64,000 nucleotides of DNA from Paraconiothyrium sp. Pb-2020 (taxonomy: Eukaryota; Ascomycota; Dothideomycetes; Pleosporales; Didymosphaeriaceae), in contig JAJUBI010000005.1 in assembly GCA_022419385.1 (NCBI GenBank), positions 1,860,001 through 1,924,000 on the forward strand. Reading direction: 5' to 3'. Made by a program: the position numbers and the translations under genes. Shown here one piece after another: positions 11,842 to 22,186 of the stretch (within the stretch, counting starts at the first letter, position 1; each line of letters starts with the position of its first letter). The notes under the pieces were generated by a model, which saw nothing but the letters and a program-made list of their open reading frames with translations, was not told the DNA's origin and searched no databases.

Positions 11842-12350
11842 TTTGGATAAGCTATCTTGCCAATGACGGCTGCAGACTTAGATGCGTTCTTTGAAAGCAG
11901 AAATCATTGTACCATGAATAGGATTGGACAGGTACTGTCGGACGAACCACCGCAATTGACAGCGCGCATTCTGCTTTCTTTGTATCTATTATGGGTAAAC
12001 CACACCTAGACCATACTCGTGTTGCCGCGAGGCCACGGCTGAGCCTGTAATTTCATTGTTCGAGACAGATGCGGCGGAACCGCGGGGGCTCGCTAGCCAT
12101 GTTCTTTGTTCGTCGGTCTGCCAGAAACGGTCAAGACTGCACGCTGCCGACCGCCGAGACATTCCAGCGCAGCAATGCAAGGGAGTGACAATGCTTGGAG
12201 CTCCACAATGGCTGCACAAGCAAGCTACGAACGCTCTCGGGGAGCACGATGCCACTGCTGAACCTCGGAATGCAACCCTCTGCCTGCCAAGCAGGCGTCC
12301 GGAAAGGCCACGGTATGGTCAAGTGTTGAACGGCGGTCCAGCACAAGCCA
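11842..12350. other. Intergenic
   Basis: About 500 bp between two minus-strand genes; it includes the HMG-box gene promoter. Overlapping short frames on both strands show no motif. Confidence 0.45.
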
Positions 12351-13639
12351 TCAATACCCCGGGGGAAACTTCAGGTTGAAATTAGCACCCTTGTCTCCTG
12401 CATTTTTCGCATCGGTATCAGACTGCAGTCTTGCTCGTTGCCGGGCTTCACTATTGACAGTCTCGTTACCCCGTACCAGGCGTGCGGCTTCCTTCCCGAT
12501 TAGCTCTTGAGCAGGCCCGCTGATATGCATATCGTCCCTATGATATGGTTAGGCTGAAACAATGCGTTTGGGCAACAGTACGGACGTACCAGAATAGGTG
12601 CGTATCAGGGTCAGTGCAAGGGTGCGCGGCTGCTTGCAGATTTTGTGCGTTTAGGTCCTGTACCAGACATGGCTTTTCCACCTCTTCGAAGAGCGGCTCT
12701 TGTCTTCCATTCCCTTTGGCATCGGCAATCCTATTAGTGAACATCTGTTTCGCACGGACTTCTTCCATGACAATATTGTGAACATTTGGCACAAACACAT
12801 CGCCCCTGGCCCATTCCGAAGCTGCCTGAGACAGCGCCGTGTTCCAATAAGACCAGAGAAACACGGCTTGGTGTTGTTTCTGCGCAAATTCGGTGGCTGA
12901 CTCGTTCTTCCTGTCGGCATAGCGTGGGAGAAATGTCACATCCATTAGGTTGGGAACTGTAACCTTGGGATTGCCGACGTAATCGGCGAGGACGTCGAGG
13001 TTGTGGAACAGCTCCTGCACACTGCGCTCGATTGCACGTATAGCGGCGTCCTTGTCCAGAGCAGAGAACTGCAGCAAGTCCCAGGTGCCGAAAAGAACGG
13101 TGAAAACAGTCTGCTCGTCAGTGGCGTGTCTGCCTGGCAATCGCCACTTCTTCTTGTCGAACTCGATGAACTGTTGCACTTGGGCCTTGAAGTCGAAAAC
13201 GGCGAGGGTCTCCTTTCTGGCTTCACTAGTCACATCGAGAAAGATGTTTGAGTCAACCATGGATCCGACCGCCTCCAATCCCACGTTGTCAGGGAGGGAA
13301 CGTGCAAAATTGTCCACCCAGTCGCAGGTCAGCTGTCACCCGTCAGTCACCACGTACCAAGCCAAAAGGCACACTTGCCTCTTTGCACAACGTCTCTACC
13401 CAGATGTCCCCCTGAGCTGGGTTTCTGTCTCGGGTCGATCCTTTGGGTGGTGGAGACATGCGATACTCGCCCGTATCGGACCAGTCGTCACCGAAGACAA
13501 CTATGCGGCGGGGGCTGTTTTTCCACACTCGTTGCAGGTTTTGCTTCATATATGCGGTCGATGGTCGCCTCCAGCTGAAATACAAGATAGTGATAAGCGC
13601 AGCCGCGGCGCAGACGTGCAGTCTTGTGAGGAATCTCAT
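12351..13639 (-). CDS. SGNH/GDSL-like esterase with N-terminal membrane anchor
   Basis: Three exons, modelled as 13373-13639, 12590-13332 and 12351-12537, 398 residues. Residues 8-24 are a hydrophobic anchor (type II membrane protein or uncleaved signal). Block I of the SGNH family reads FGDDWSDTG (about 49-57), where the usual GDS is GDD-x-SD. Block V is WDDMHISG at about 337-344, giving the Asp-x-x-His pair. FGTWDLLQF and the NxxD-like mid region fit the fungal acylhydrolase group. The first intron is ambiguous: a 40-bp intron (13333-13372, donor GTGCCT) keeps the frame and gives KEAS-LTCDWVDNFARS, while a better donor GTACGT would leave only 25 bp. The last intron (12538-12589) is canonical. 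Expected role: hydrolysis of an ester or acetyl group on an extracellular or secretory-pathway substrate. Confidence 0.78.
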
Positions 13640-15073
13640 CTCGACTGTGTGATGTCAGATCAAGATGGGTCGCGTGACCAGGTACACAGGCTCGCAACGG
13701 GCTGGGAGTTGTGAATGCGAGAACGAGACGGCGCGGGAGGAATGAGTGACAAGTCGCGGGTCCAACGGAAAGCAGCAGCAAAAGCAAAAGTCAGAGTTTC
13801 GATGAGTATGAAGAGTAAGACAGGAGAAAAGACATGTCTGTGAGAGATGAGCACACGCACGCCTTCCCCATCCGCCTACGCACGCCAGTTCCCGCGACCC
13901 TAGCAAACTGCGGGTCCCACTCGGAAACGGGTCATGACGACGCGTGGAGCAAGCGCCGGACAGACACTGCCTGAGAGCGGCCTTGTGGGCCAGGGAGTGC
14001 TGTTAGAGACGGTCCATCTGCGGGAGGCGACGCGCGTTGATTGGGTCTTCACATAAGGCGATGTGCCGCCAAGCCCAGGCAAGCCACAGTGAACGGCTGC
14101 CGGCAACGACGAGGCAGGCCGGCTATGGGGGCCACCGGGACAGAGTGGTGAAGAGCACCGTATTGCATGGATTGAACAGAGTCTGAGGCGCAGGAGTGGG
14201 TCGGAGGAGGTGAGAACAGGCACCCGGAAGGGACGCCCAGCGCCCGACAAAGCTTGTCCTGGTGCCGCTCGTGCCGATTGCGCTAGGCGCTTTCTTCAGA
14301 AGGCGGCCTGAGGCTGACGACAGCTCCAACGAACGCGCGCACGACACCCTTTCGCTCGCTGTGTCAAGCTCAAAAGGCGCCGGCGCTTCGCATTCACCAC
14401 GGTGGCCGTTGTCCATTCGCCTGTGTCCTGTCCGCCGCTAAGATGTAGTCGGGACGCCGCCCTCGTGCCATGTACGAGTCCATCGCACTCAACTGCCTCT
14501 TTCGCGCCCCGACCCTCCCACAACGCAACCATGAGTCGTACGGCACGAGCATGAGAGCTCCTTCCGTGAGAAGCACCGAGCGGGATTCGTCCAACTACAC
14601 GTCAATTTTGCACGTCGACGCGCGGCAGCTGTACGATACACAGATCCCCCGCAGTTCCCCCATGCACACGCGGCATCTCTGTGTCCTTATGTCCGAGCAT
14701 CGTACATCTGACCACATTTGAGCAGCCGTATGAACGAAAACCGTCTTCAGCACGTATCTAACATCATATCAACCTTCGAATCTCTGCACGCTGGGATGCA
14801 AATTCATGTTGCCCAAACAGTTTATCCATCGCTAATATCGCTCTTCCATTCAGCCAGCGGCCATATTGGCCCCGTCCAAGAGCGCCCATACACATGTCGC
14901 AACCGACAAGATAGACTCAAGACACCATGAGCGCAGTCAAACTGCCGGCATACCACTATGCAAACAGCAAAGTTCAAAAGGGTTTATCAATCTCATCTCG
15001 CGCCATGTGTCCAGAGTGTCTGTGTCTTCGATACTGACGATAGCCTCGGTGTGCACAAGTACGCGCTTGCACA
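13640..15073. other. Long intergenic region between divergent genes
   Basis: About 1.4 kb between the esterase (minus) and the beta-propeller gene (plus). Many short GC-rich frames overlap on both strands, the longest 116 residues, none with a motif, a convincing start or splice structure. I see nothing else. Confidence 0.45.
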
Positions 15074-16834
15074 ATGCCTCACACACGTAATATGCTCGTT
15101 TTGGTCCATCTCCTCCTCATTTTCCTCGCACCCCTTGTCGTCTCCGCGCCTTCAGATTCGCCTCGCGATGCAGATGTCGCGCAGTCTGGCTATGTAGGCA
15201 GCGACCACAATATCGGACCCGAGTCCGTCTCGCGATTCCAGCATCTGTGGAACATCACCTTCAAGGCCGACGAGAAGGTGATCCTCGGCCCTTCAGCCCA
15301 ACATTGGCATTCAAGTGACAGATGACCGCAGCATTACGCACGACCTTTGGTACATACGCTCGCTTCAGGAAAGCAGATCGTCTTTACAGCATCGACAGAA
15401 AACATTGTCCGCACCATCGATGCATTCACCGGTGAGATCTTGTTCGAACGCCAGGTTGCGCAGCCATGGCCTATGGCAGGAGCGCACTGCGACACCATCA
15501 GCAAGAACATGGGCATCATGGGGACGCCCGTTATATACCCCGAGTACGACGTAGCTTTCTTCTTCGTTAAATCGTACATCGAGTGAGCCAACCCTTTCTC
15601 CCCATGTACTCCTTATCAATAAGCTCACGAAGCAAGGGACTACCGCGTGACCGGCGGTGCAGCCCCTCCCCTCAATGGCGTCTACTACTTCTACGCTGTC
15701 TACCTCGATGGCCTGGGCGACGTCTACAAATTCCCCCTTTTTATCGATGATGTTCCTGCCGATAATGACCCCCGCAAGATCTTCCTCGGCGGCCTCGTTC
15801 TCCAATGGCCATCGCTCCTCGCCGTCGGCGACGTAGTGTATGGAGGGTTTGGGGGATTATGCGACGCCTTCAATTACACCGGCACGCTCGTAGCTATTAA
15901 CATCAACACGCGCACGGTAAACCGATGGGTTACACAAGGTGGGCCGTCGTCTCCGTGGACGAGCGACTGGGCGAAGCGGCATGGCGGGGGCGCGGGCGGG
16001 ATATGGCAGTCTGGTATGGGTCTTGCATCTGATGGGCAAGATGTGTACTTCTCTATCGGGGTAGGTGGGGGTGCAGATACCAACCTATCCACCATTCCCA
16101 TCCAGGGGGGATCACACCAAGACGTCCTCTCCGAATCTGTGGTTCGAGTATCCTTGAACGACTCGGGCGTGCAGCTTGTCGACTTCTTCCGCCCTTTCGA
16201 TTACCTCTTAGATGCAGGACAGGATATTGGCAGCGGCGGCGTTTCCATTCTCGACGAGGCGATATTCAAGACTAGCAGCACTGCCCGCATCGGTGTGGCT
16301 ACGAGCTGCAACGCGAAGATGTACGTACAGAATCTAGATGACCTGGGTGGGTACCGCACTAGCGCGAACGGTACAGATGCTGTGCTGCAAACTATACACC
16401 TGAACGGCGAGGTCTTTGGTGGCATCGGGTCCTACCCTCTCGAAGGAGGGTACATATACGTCAAACCTTGCAATGGGTCCTTGGCTGCGTACCGCTTCAA
16501 TCCTTCCGCGAGTAAATCGTCTCTCTTCACCTTGGCAGGCACCAGCTCGGCGCCGGACCCGCACTGTAGTAGTGTTGGGATCCCCACTGTGACGAGCAGA
16601 AAAGGAGAGCCTGGGAGCGGCATCGTGTGGGTGACGGACGTGGAGAGGGGTTTACTGGCATATAGGGCTGTACCTGTGAATGGAAGCCTTGTGGAGCTTG
16701 GGTTGCCTAGGGTAGAGGGTGCGGTAAGATCTGGGAGGCCAGTTTTTGGAGATGGGAGAGTGTACGTTGTTGATAGCAAAGAAAGGCTCGTTGCTCTAGG
16801 TGTGGCTGGGAACGGGACCGTGAGTGGTGGATAG
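15074..16834 (+). CDS. Secreted quinoprotein-like (PQQ-type) beta-propeller protein
   Basis: Three exons: 15074-15277, 15332-15582 and 15637-16834 (two 54-bp introns), 550 residues. A signal peptide (LVLVHLLLIFLAPLVVSA) is at about residues 7-24; ATG 15092 is an alternative start within it. The body repeatedly shows blade-like segments (TENIVRTIDAFTGEILFE; GTLVAININTRTVNRWV; IVWVTDVERGLLAYRAV; RVYVVDSKERLVAL), typical of the quinoprotein alcohol dehydrogenase-like propeller superfamily. Several N-glycosylation sites (NYT, NLS, NGT, NGS) support secretion. No calcium/PQQ binding residues could be assigned with certainty, so enzymatic activity is open; many fungal members of this fold are uncharacterised. 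Splice joins restore continuous blades (ADEK / HYARPL and YIE / DYRV). It is convergent with the O-methyltransferase gene downstream. Confidence 0.82.
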
Positions 16835-16952
16835 ATACAGACTCTTCTGAGCGTTTGTGAGAGACTAGGTTGAGGCCGTCCTGGGTTATTTCATCACACA
16901 ATGCAAAGGCTTCTTGGCCATTGTAACATGTGTTGACAGTTCCTAAGATCTG

Positions 16953-17666
16953 CTATTCTATTTCACGATCGTAAAAAAAACCCATCGTTCTCTCGCCCAC
17001 CGTCTGCACCACCACACCGTCCAGCCTCGGATCTTTACCCACATTCTCAACGACCCTCCTCGCCCCCTGCACATTTGCATCCTCCACATCCTCTGCCAGT
17101 TTCCCCTTCCTTACGACATTATCAACGATGATACATGCACCGGCCTCCGACATGCCCACCGCAACATCGACATAGTTCCAGTTATTCACCTTATCCGCGT
17201 CGATAAAAACCAATTGAAACTTCTCCCGTTTTCCCTGCCTCACTTCCTCCGCAAGCCGCGGGAGCACATCGACGCCCGCACCGAGAAATATGTCTACCCT
17301 TTCTGCAACCCCCGCATATGCCAGATTCGCCTTCGCGACATCCGCGTGGTGCGCATCTACTTCGACCGTTGTGACTCTTAAATCCGGGGACGCAGAGGCG
17401 AGCCAGATGGTCGAGTAGCCACCAAGGGTGCCGACCTCCAAAACCTGCTTCGCGTGGAGTAACTGTGCTTGCAGCTTCAAATATTTGCCCTGGGAAGGAG
17501 ATACTGCAATATCAGGCAAGCCTTCCTTCTTAGAGTTCGCAAGCGCATGCTCGAGGACGTTGTTGGAGGGAGTTGTTTGGGACGTGGAATGTAGGTGAGA
17601 GAGGGAGTAGTGGTCTACCGCGGCCCAACGTGGCTCGACTTCATGGGACTGGCCTGTGCCTGACAT
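16953..17666 (-). CDS. Class I SAM-dependent O-methyltransferase (caffeoyl-CoA OMT family)
   Basis: Single exon, 237 residues from ATG 17666. The frame stays open upstream to 17900, but that extension is low-complexity and the 237-residue form matches the family length of 220-240. Family motif I is VLEVGTLGGYSTIWLA (SAM-binding Gly-rich loop), followed by the acidic VTTVEVDAHH, and the metal-linked segment LVFIDADKVNNWNY with the conserved DADK Asp. IVDNVVRKG follows, as in catechol/caffeoyl-CoA type enzymes that use a divalent metal. It likely methylates a hydroxyl on a small phenolic molecule in the cytosol; many fungi carry several such genes with unknown substrates. The 3' end is 118 bp from the convergent beta-propeller gene. 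Confidence 0.88.
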   Translation of the reverse strand: MSGTGQSHEVEPRWAAVDHYSLSHLHSTSQTTPSNNVLEHALANSKKEGLPDIAVSPSQGKYLKLQAQLLHAKQVLEVGTLGGYSTIWLASASPDLRVTTVEVDAHHADVAKANLAYAGVAERVDIFLGAGVDVLPRLAEEVRQGKREKFQLVFIDADKVNNWNYVDVAVGMSEAGACIIVDNVVRKGKLAEDVEDANVQGARRVVENVGKDPRLDGVVVQTVGERTMGFFYDREIE

Positions 17667-18373
17667 CGTGGTGGATTGAAGGCTTTGAAATTTGGAAGAG
17701 GAATGAACAAATGTCTCGTCGTTAGTGAGTGTGATATGTAAACATGTCGTTGTGGTGGGCTTTATGGAGATATAGCTAGCAGCGAGTGCGGACACGGTGC
17801 GGCTTCTTTTGGCATGGTGTATGTGGCTTAGAGCGTGTTGACGCCGTCTTATCCATGGATGTCCGACGTGGGGGGTCAATGTTCGTGCATGCGCGTGCAA
17901 TACGTGTGGTTGTGAGGAATGACGCGACGGCGCGACCTCGTTGAGTATAGCCGATGTCGGCAGATTATATCCGAGGCATATGTCCGAGCTCCTTCGCTCG
18001 ATGACTACATTTCTGAATACGACGCAGCTTCAGAAACAACGATAAGGAGATGAAGCTAGACCGAGTCACAGTATTTCTCCCGTTCGTTCCGCAAATCGTC
18101 ACGTTCAAGGAAGATTTTCTCTGGATTGTCCGCGGCCGATCGCGTTTTTCCGTATGTGACTCGTCACCTCGTCGACGGTTGATGAACTTCTTTTGGACTC
18201 CACTAAATTTGGACCAATCTGCATTGCTTCGTTGACTAGAATCTGTGCGGTAGGGATACCATCCTGGCACCTCAACATCAGTCGAATCAAAGTCTCAAAT
18301 CCATCCACCACCCTCAGTTGGAGACCTCGGAGTTCTTCCTCCCGTACTTTCAAGTCCCAAAGCTCGCAAACGA
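17667..18373. other. Intergenic
   Basis: About 700 bp containing the O-methyltransferase promoter and the 3' flank of the next minus-strand gene. Short frames on both strands are not supported. Confidence 0.45.
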
Positions 18374-19744
18374 TCACCTTTCCTCAGAGTGTCCCTGACG
18401 CTCAGAAGCTAACATCTCCTTTCCCCCCCTACTTCTCGCCTCAGGCCCTGGATGCCGTTGACTTTCGAAGCTCCTGTAACTCCCATAACTCCCCATTCTC
18501 GATCTCTCATTTTCATCTTCCTCATGAGCACTATTTGAATATGGGGGCGAGTACAACGTCTCCATGACGGCACTAATGCTGACCCCTGGCTCTGTCTGCG
18601 GAGGTGAGCGGTCGTATCCCTGCGGGTTATCGCCGTAGCTGAGTGTGGTGCCGCCCGATGACCTTGTGGGTCCAAAGGGGCGCTGATGGCTGATATACGA
18701 GGGTACGCTATCCGTTCTGGAGGTGGGATTGTGCCGTGAGGTCTGTGGTGTGGTGTCTGAGTGTCTTTCAGGTGGTATGGTCAGTGAGCGACCTTCGAGT
18801 TGCGCCAATGCGATGGCGCGGTTGTGGGCTATTTCTTCCTGCTCTTGGGTGTTTGAGCGAGGTCTTTCCCTGCGAGACTCTCGGGCACTGTGCTGCGGGG
18901 ACTGTGGTTGTTGTGGTGGTGATTCATCTGTTTCGGAGCGCGATCTTCGTTGTAGTGCGGGAGAGTCGTGTGTTTTCGACCTCGTCTGTGGTTGAACCCT
19001 TTGCGCTCCAGCTTGTATGTCTCCAGTAGGCACTGGAGAGCCTCGCCTTATCAAACTTGGCAATAGCAGCTGGTTAATATCTTCGACTAGCCGTACTCGT
19101 TCACCTTCTCGACCATCAAATCCATCAAAAATCTCATGTCCTAGCCCTTGTACCAACGCTGAGTCCACGGCGGTCTGCAGCACATAGACTAGCTTACTAT
19201 CTCCTTCCCGGGCTGGTCCTTCTACCGTTTTCCTCCCTACTCGGTCTTTATACGACACCGCATGGTGCGGTATCACGCCTTTTCTGGCCTCTAATTCCTC
19301 GTACAATACCTTCAAGCGTGTATACTCGATGTGTCCAGGGTGATCCTTTCTCTCCTCAGGCCAGGTTATCGGCCGCTCACCTCTTCCGCCGAACTTTTCT
19401 CTAACCAGAACATGTAAGAAACCGTTCTTTGTCCTGGTTTGCCCTCCTTGGACCATACTTTGACTCTCAGCAAGTTTTGGACCGGCTTTCGAAAGTTCCT
19501 GGGATTTCGTACATTTAGAGCAACGCTGGTGTATTTGGCGATACGGTTTCAAAGTCACCCCTTCTACCACTCGAGGCTGAGGCACAATAGTGTGCACGAT
19601 GCGCAGAGGGTTCGTATCTGGTGCTTTATCAATTTGCATACACTCATTCACGTGGCCGCACAGGTATACACGATGGACGGTATACGGGTATCTGGGGCTC
19701 TTTGTCGCTATTGGAGCTGTATGTTCTGTCTTGAGCGGTGGCAT
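18374..19744 (-). CDS. Hypothetical protein, N-terminal CGH/CxxC motif and disordered C-terminus
   Basis: Single open frame of 456 residues from ATG 19744. I do not recognise the family. The N-terminal third contains a possible metal-binding set: CGH at about 29-31, CMQ near 36, and CSKCTK at about 76-81. Residues 85-240 look ordered and charged with helix-forming stretches (LKVLYEELEARKG, RVRLVEDINQLLLPSL). From about 245 the protein is Ser/Gln/Arg/Pro-rich and almost certainly disordered. Codon phase is open without introns over 1.37 kb, which is unlikely by chance at this GC content, and no better frame exists on the opposite strand. It could be a nuclear or cytoplasmic scaffold. No neighbour suggests a role. 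Confidence 0.65.
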   Translation of the reverse strand: MPPLKTEHTAPIATKSPRYPYTVHRVYLCGHVNECMQIDKAPDTNPLRIVHTIVPQPRVVEGVTLKPYRQIHQRCSKCTKSQELSKAGPKLAESQSMVQGGQTRTKNGFLHVLVREKFGGRGERPITWPEERKDHPGHIEYTRLKVLYEELEARKGVIPHHAVSYKDRVGRKTVEGPAREGDSKLVYVLQTAVDSALVQGLGHEIFDGFDGREGERVRLVEDINQLLLPSLIRRGSPVPTGDIQAGAQRVQPQTRSKTHDSPALQRRSRSETDESPPQQPQSPQHSARESRRERPRSNTQEQEEIAHNRAIALAQLEGRSLTIPPERHSDTTPQTSRHNPTSRTDSVPSYISHQRPFGPTRSSGGTTLSYGDNPQGYDRSPPQTEPGVSISAVMETLYSPPYSNSAHEEDENERSRMGSYGSYRSFESQRHPGPEARSRGGKEMLASERQGHSEER

Positions 19745-21030
19745 GGGTGCTCTTTAACTACCATAAGGAGGAAGAGTTCTTTCCACAAGCGTGTTTCGAC
19801 CAAGATCATGGATTCTGAGTGTCATTTGCGAGAGGGGACTGAGGTCTGTACACTTCGTTGGCTCTGTGTGAATGACAAACTTCCAATATTGCCTGTAGTT
19901 GGTTCGTGTGACGGACAGGATTGCGTAGGTACATGCTACGAACGTGTTTTCTCAGATCCAGTATAATTCACACGGTTTTGGTTTGCTTGTTTTACGTAGA
20001 AGTGCCCATATATGAACCATTGGAATATATAATTCTTCGCGATCTCCGTGAGCTCCCACTTCAAGTGCTTAGGATTGCCTCCATATGTCCGCTGCGTACA
20101 TACAGCACCAGAAGTTCCTCTCTGACCAACGGACGAGTCGAAAACCTCATAACTGCTGATCCATAAAAGTGAGAGTGGGTCACTAATGGAGTTCGTTCAA
20201 GTTGTCAGCTGGTATCGAGGCTGCAACCCTACGGCTGCGAGCTGGAGTCTACCTGCGCACCTACCTAAGGCGACTGCCTACTCTGCCGACCAACAGCAGA
20301 TTCCCCAATAGTTTAACTTCCCCAGAAGTCCTAGCAAGAACGAAAGAGTGCCTTATTTACCTTGTCACTGACCGGTATTCGGTGGTTAGAAGGCAGGTCA
20401 TCGCCCGGTCCTACCTATCTTCTACATCCCATTTCCACCACCGATTTTCGTCATGGGCGACGCATGCATACTTTGGCAAGCGCTTTCGTCTCTTCTTCTT
20501 GACTAGCTTGTCACCTATCAATCTTACATTATCGCTTCTCTGCTCCATCCTCCTGGGACGCGAATTGCGGTAGCTAGAAGGACGCCGCAAAGCTGTTGCG
20601 GAATTGATCGCGTTTCGAAGGAGCTTTACGCGTATTTTTCTCCGTCGCATATTTCTATACGAAGATGAATTCTATTCCATTCGATTGATAGTTATTGTGA
20701 TACAGGGAGAGGGCGTTTTTGCCTTTGGCTACACACTGCTGTTCAGTGCGCGGCGAAGTTGGTCTGTCTTCGCCACGAACGATGCGTAGCTGAGCACGGC
20801 AAGAACGATGTTTCGAGACTGCAACACAACTCTGCTCAGGCCTTCGCTTGAGCAATGTTAATGTTGAAGCCCACAATTCATTCCCGCGCGCTGTTTGACC
20901 TTCGACGCTCGCCAATCAGGCAGCATTGACCGTGCTTGTCCACGTGATCTAGCTAGCGCCTTGGCATCGAAAATCTATATCAGGGCGTCCGCACCCTCAC
21001 CCGTTTCTGTTCCCTATCCCAGTGCTCGGG
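19745..21030. other. Intergenic
   Basis: About 1.3 kb with no supported coding sequence. Short frames (123 residues or less) show no motifs. No tRNA-like fold was spotted. Confidence 0.45.
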
Positions 21031-21381
21031 GTAAGTTCCACCCCCAGAAGGTGTCTTATGGCTGCCCGCTAACTTGTCGCAGCTTTACGCTTACCAGTGA
21101 AGATTCGTCTGAGGTAGCGTTTTTGCTAGTTGAAAACTACAACTATGACCGCTCTTGTTGGTCTTCGGATCGGCAAGGAATTTTTGGCAAATACGCGTTT
21201 CTTTTCATTGTTTGTTGTGGCGTCGCTGCACAGACGAGGAAGAGCTGACGGCCATCGCGCCCTATACCACCACGGGGTCGATCCAATTGTCGGCGGACAC
21301 GGTACCCTTCGCAGCGGATATGATGCGACAGCGACACCCTCGACTGCCTCGCTGGACGCACGCCACTACACAACCACGTAG
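21031..21381 (+). other. Candidate spliced transcript with 79-residue ORF
   Basis: A textbook fungal intron sits at 21031-21082: donor GTAAGT, branch CGCTAAC, acceptor CGCAG, 52 bp. It is followed 62 bp later by ATG 21145 opening a 79-residue frame to 21381 (start MTALVGLRIGKEF). This looks like a 5'-UTR intron of a small gene or of a long noncoding RNA. The predicted peptide is Arg/His/Gly-rich and resembles nothing I know, so coding status is doubtful; the intron itself is the stronger signal. Confidence 0.3.
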
Positions 21382-22186
21382 CCCGCGCGACGAGGCTGCC
21401 GATAACCGCCAAGTGTGGCATTCAAGCAGACAGCTTGCTGTCTCGCGCTGGGCAATGGCTGCAGCGCCCCATGCGACAACAAGTCAAGACGTGGCGGCGT
21501 CACTACCTACGTGTCTCTCACCTATGTCCGCCTTCGGTCGCTGCCACCGGCTCTTAGGAGTCTGTCGAAACCCAAGGCAGCAGGCGCATTTGCAGGCGCA
21601 GTTGTGGTGACAACATCAGCAGAATCGCTGCAAATACAGTCGTTCCCGACGTGGCCTGGTCTGTCCATGGGCACGTCGCGTATGCTTACAGTGCCAGACA
21701 TTTTCCAGTCATCGAACATAGCTGCATAGAGATCCCAGATGCCCTTGCACGCATCCATCCTTTTACGCATCCGTCCTCGATCTTTCCCAAGCCTCAGACG
21801 CGCCTTCCCTTGTCGTCATTACACCACTCGCCCCTCGTGCTGTACCGCATCAACACAACCCTTCTCACAATTCGTCGCCTGTCTGTATGCAGCGACGATC
21901 GCCATAGCGGTCTGTCTGGGCGGGTAATATTGTGCCTTGTCGAGATGGACGTCTCGAACAGAGTGAGGCGCGTCGACGCGTCTGGAAGCTAGGTGTAGGC
22001 TGTGATGTCATCACCGCCCTAGTTGATCGAAGACTTCCGCACCCCTACCACTTACATCTCTCGACCTGCAGTGTAATGATGACAACCATCTGAGCCAGTG
22101 CTGTAGGCCTAGTGCTGTGCCATGTCGCGTGTCTCAGTTCGCCGCTTGTCAAGCGCTCCGCAATCCCCAGCTTTATCACCGACAAC
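21382..22186. other. Intergenic, upstream of FAD monooxygenase
   Basis: About 800 bp. Overlapping frames of 60-151 residues on the plus strand lack motifs. It contains the promoter of the following gene. Confidence 0.4.

Noticed and set aside
13001..13714. 237-codon plus-strand frame
   Set aside because: Antisense to the SGNH esterase, whose catalytic motifs establish the coding strand.
17667..17900. N-terminal extension of the O-methyltransferase
   Set aside because: Low-complexity, His/Thr-rich, exceeds the usual family length; ATG 17666 fits better.
22112..22186. N-terminal extension of the FAD monooxygenase from a GTG
   Set aside because: Non-ATG start and non-conserved peptide; ATG 22187 directly precedes the FAD-binding strand.
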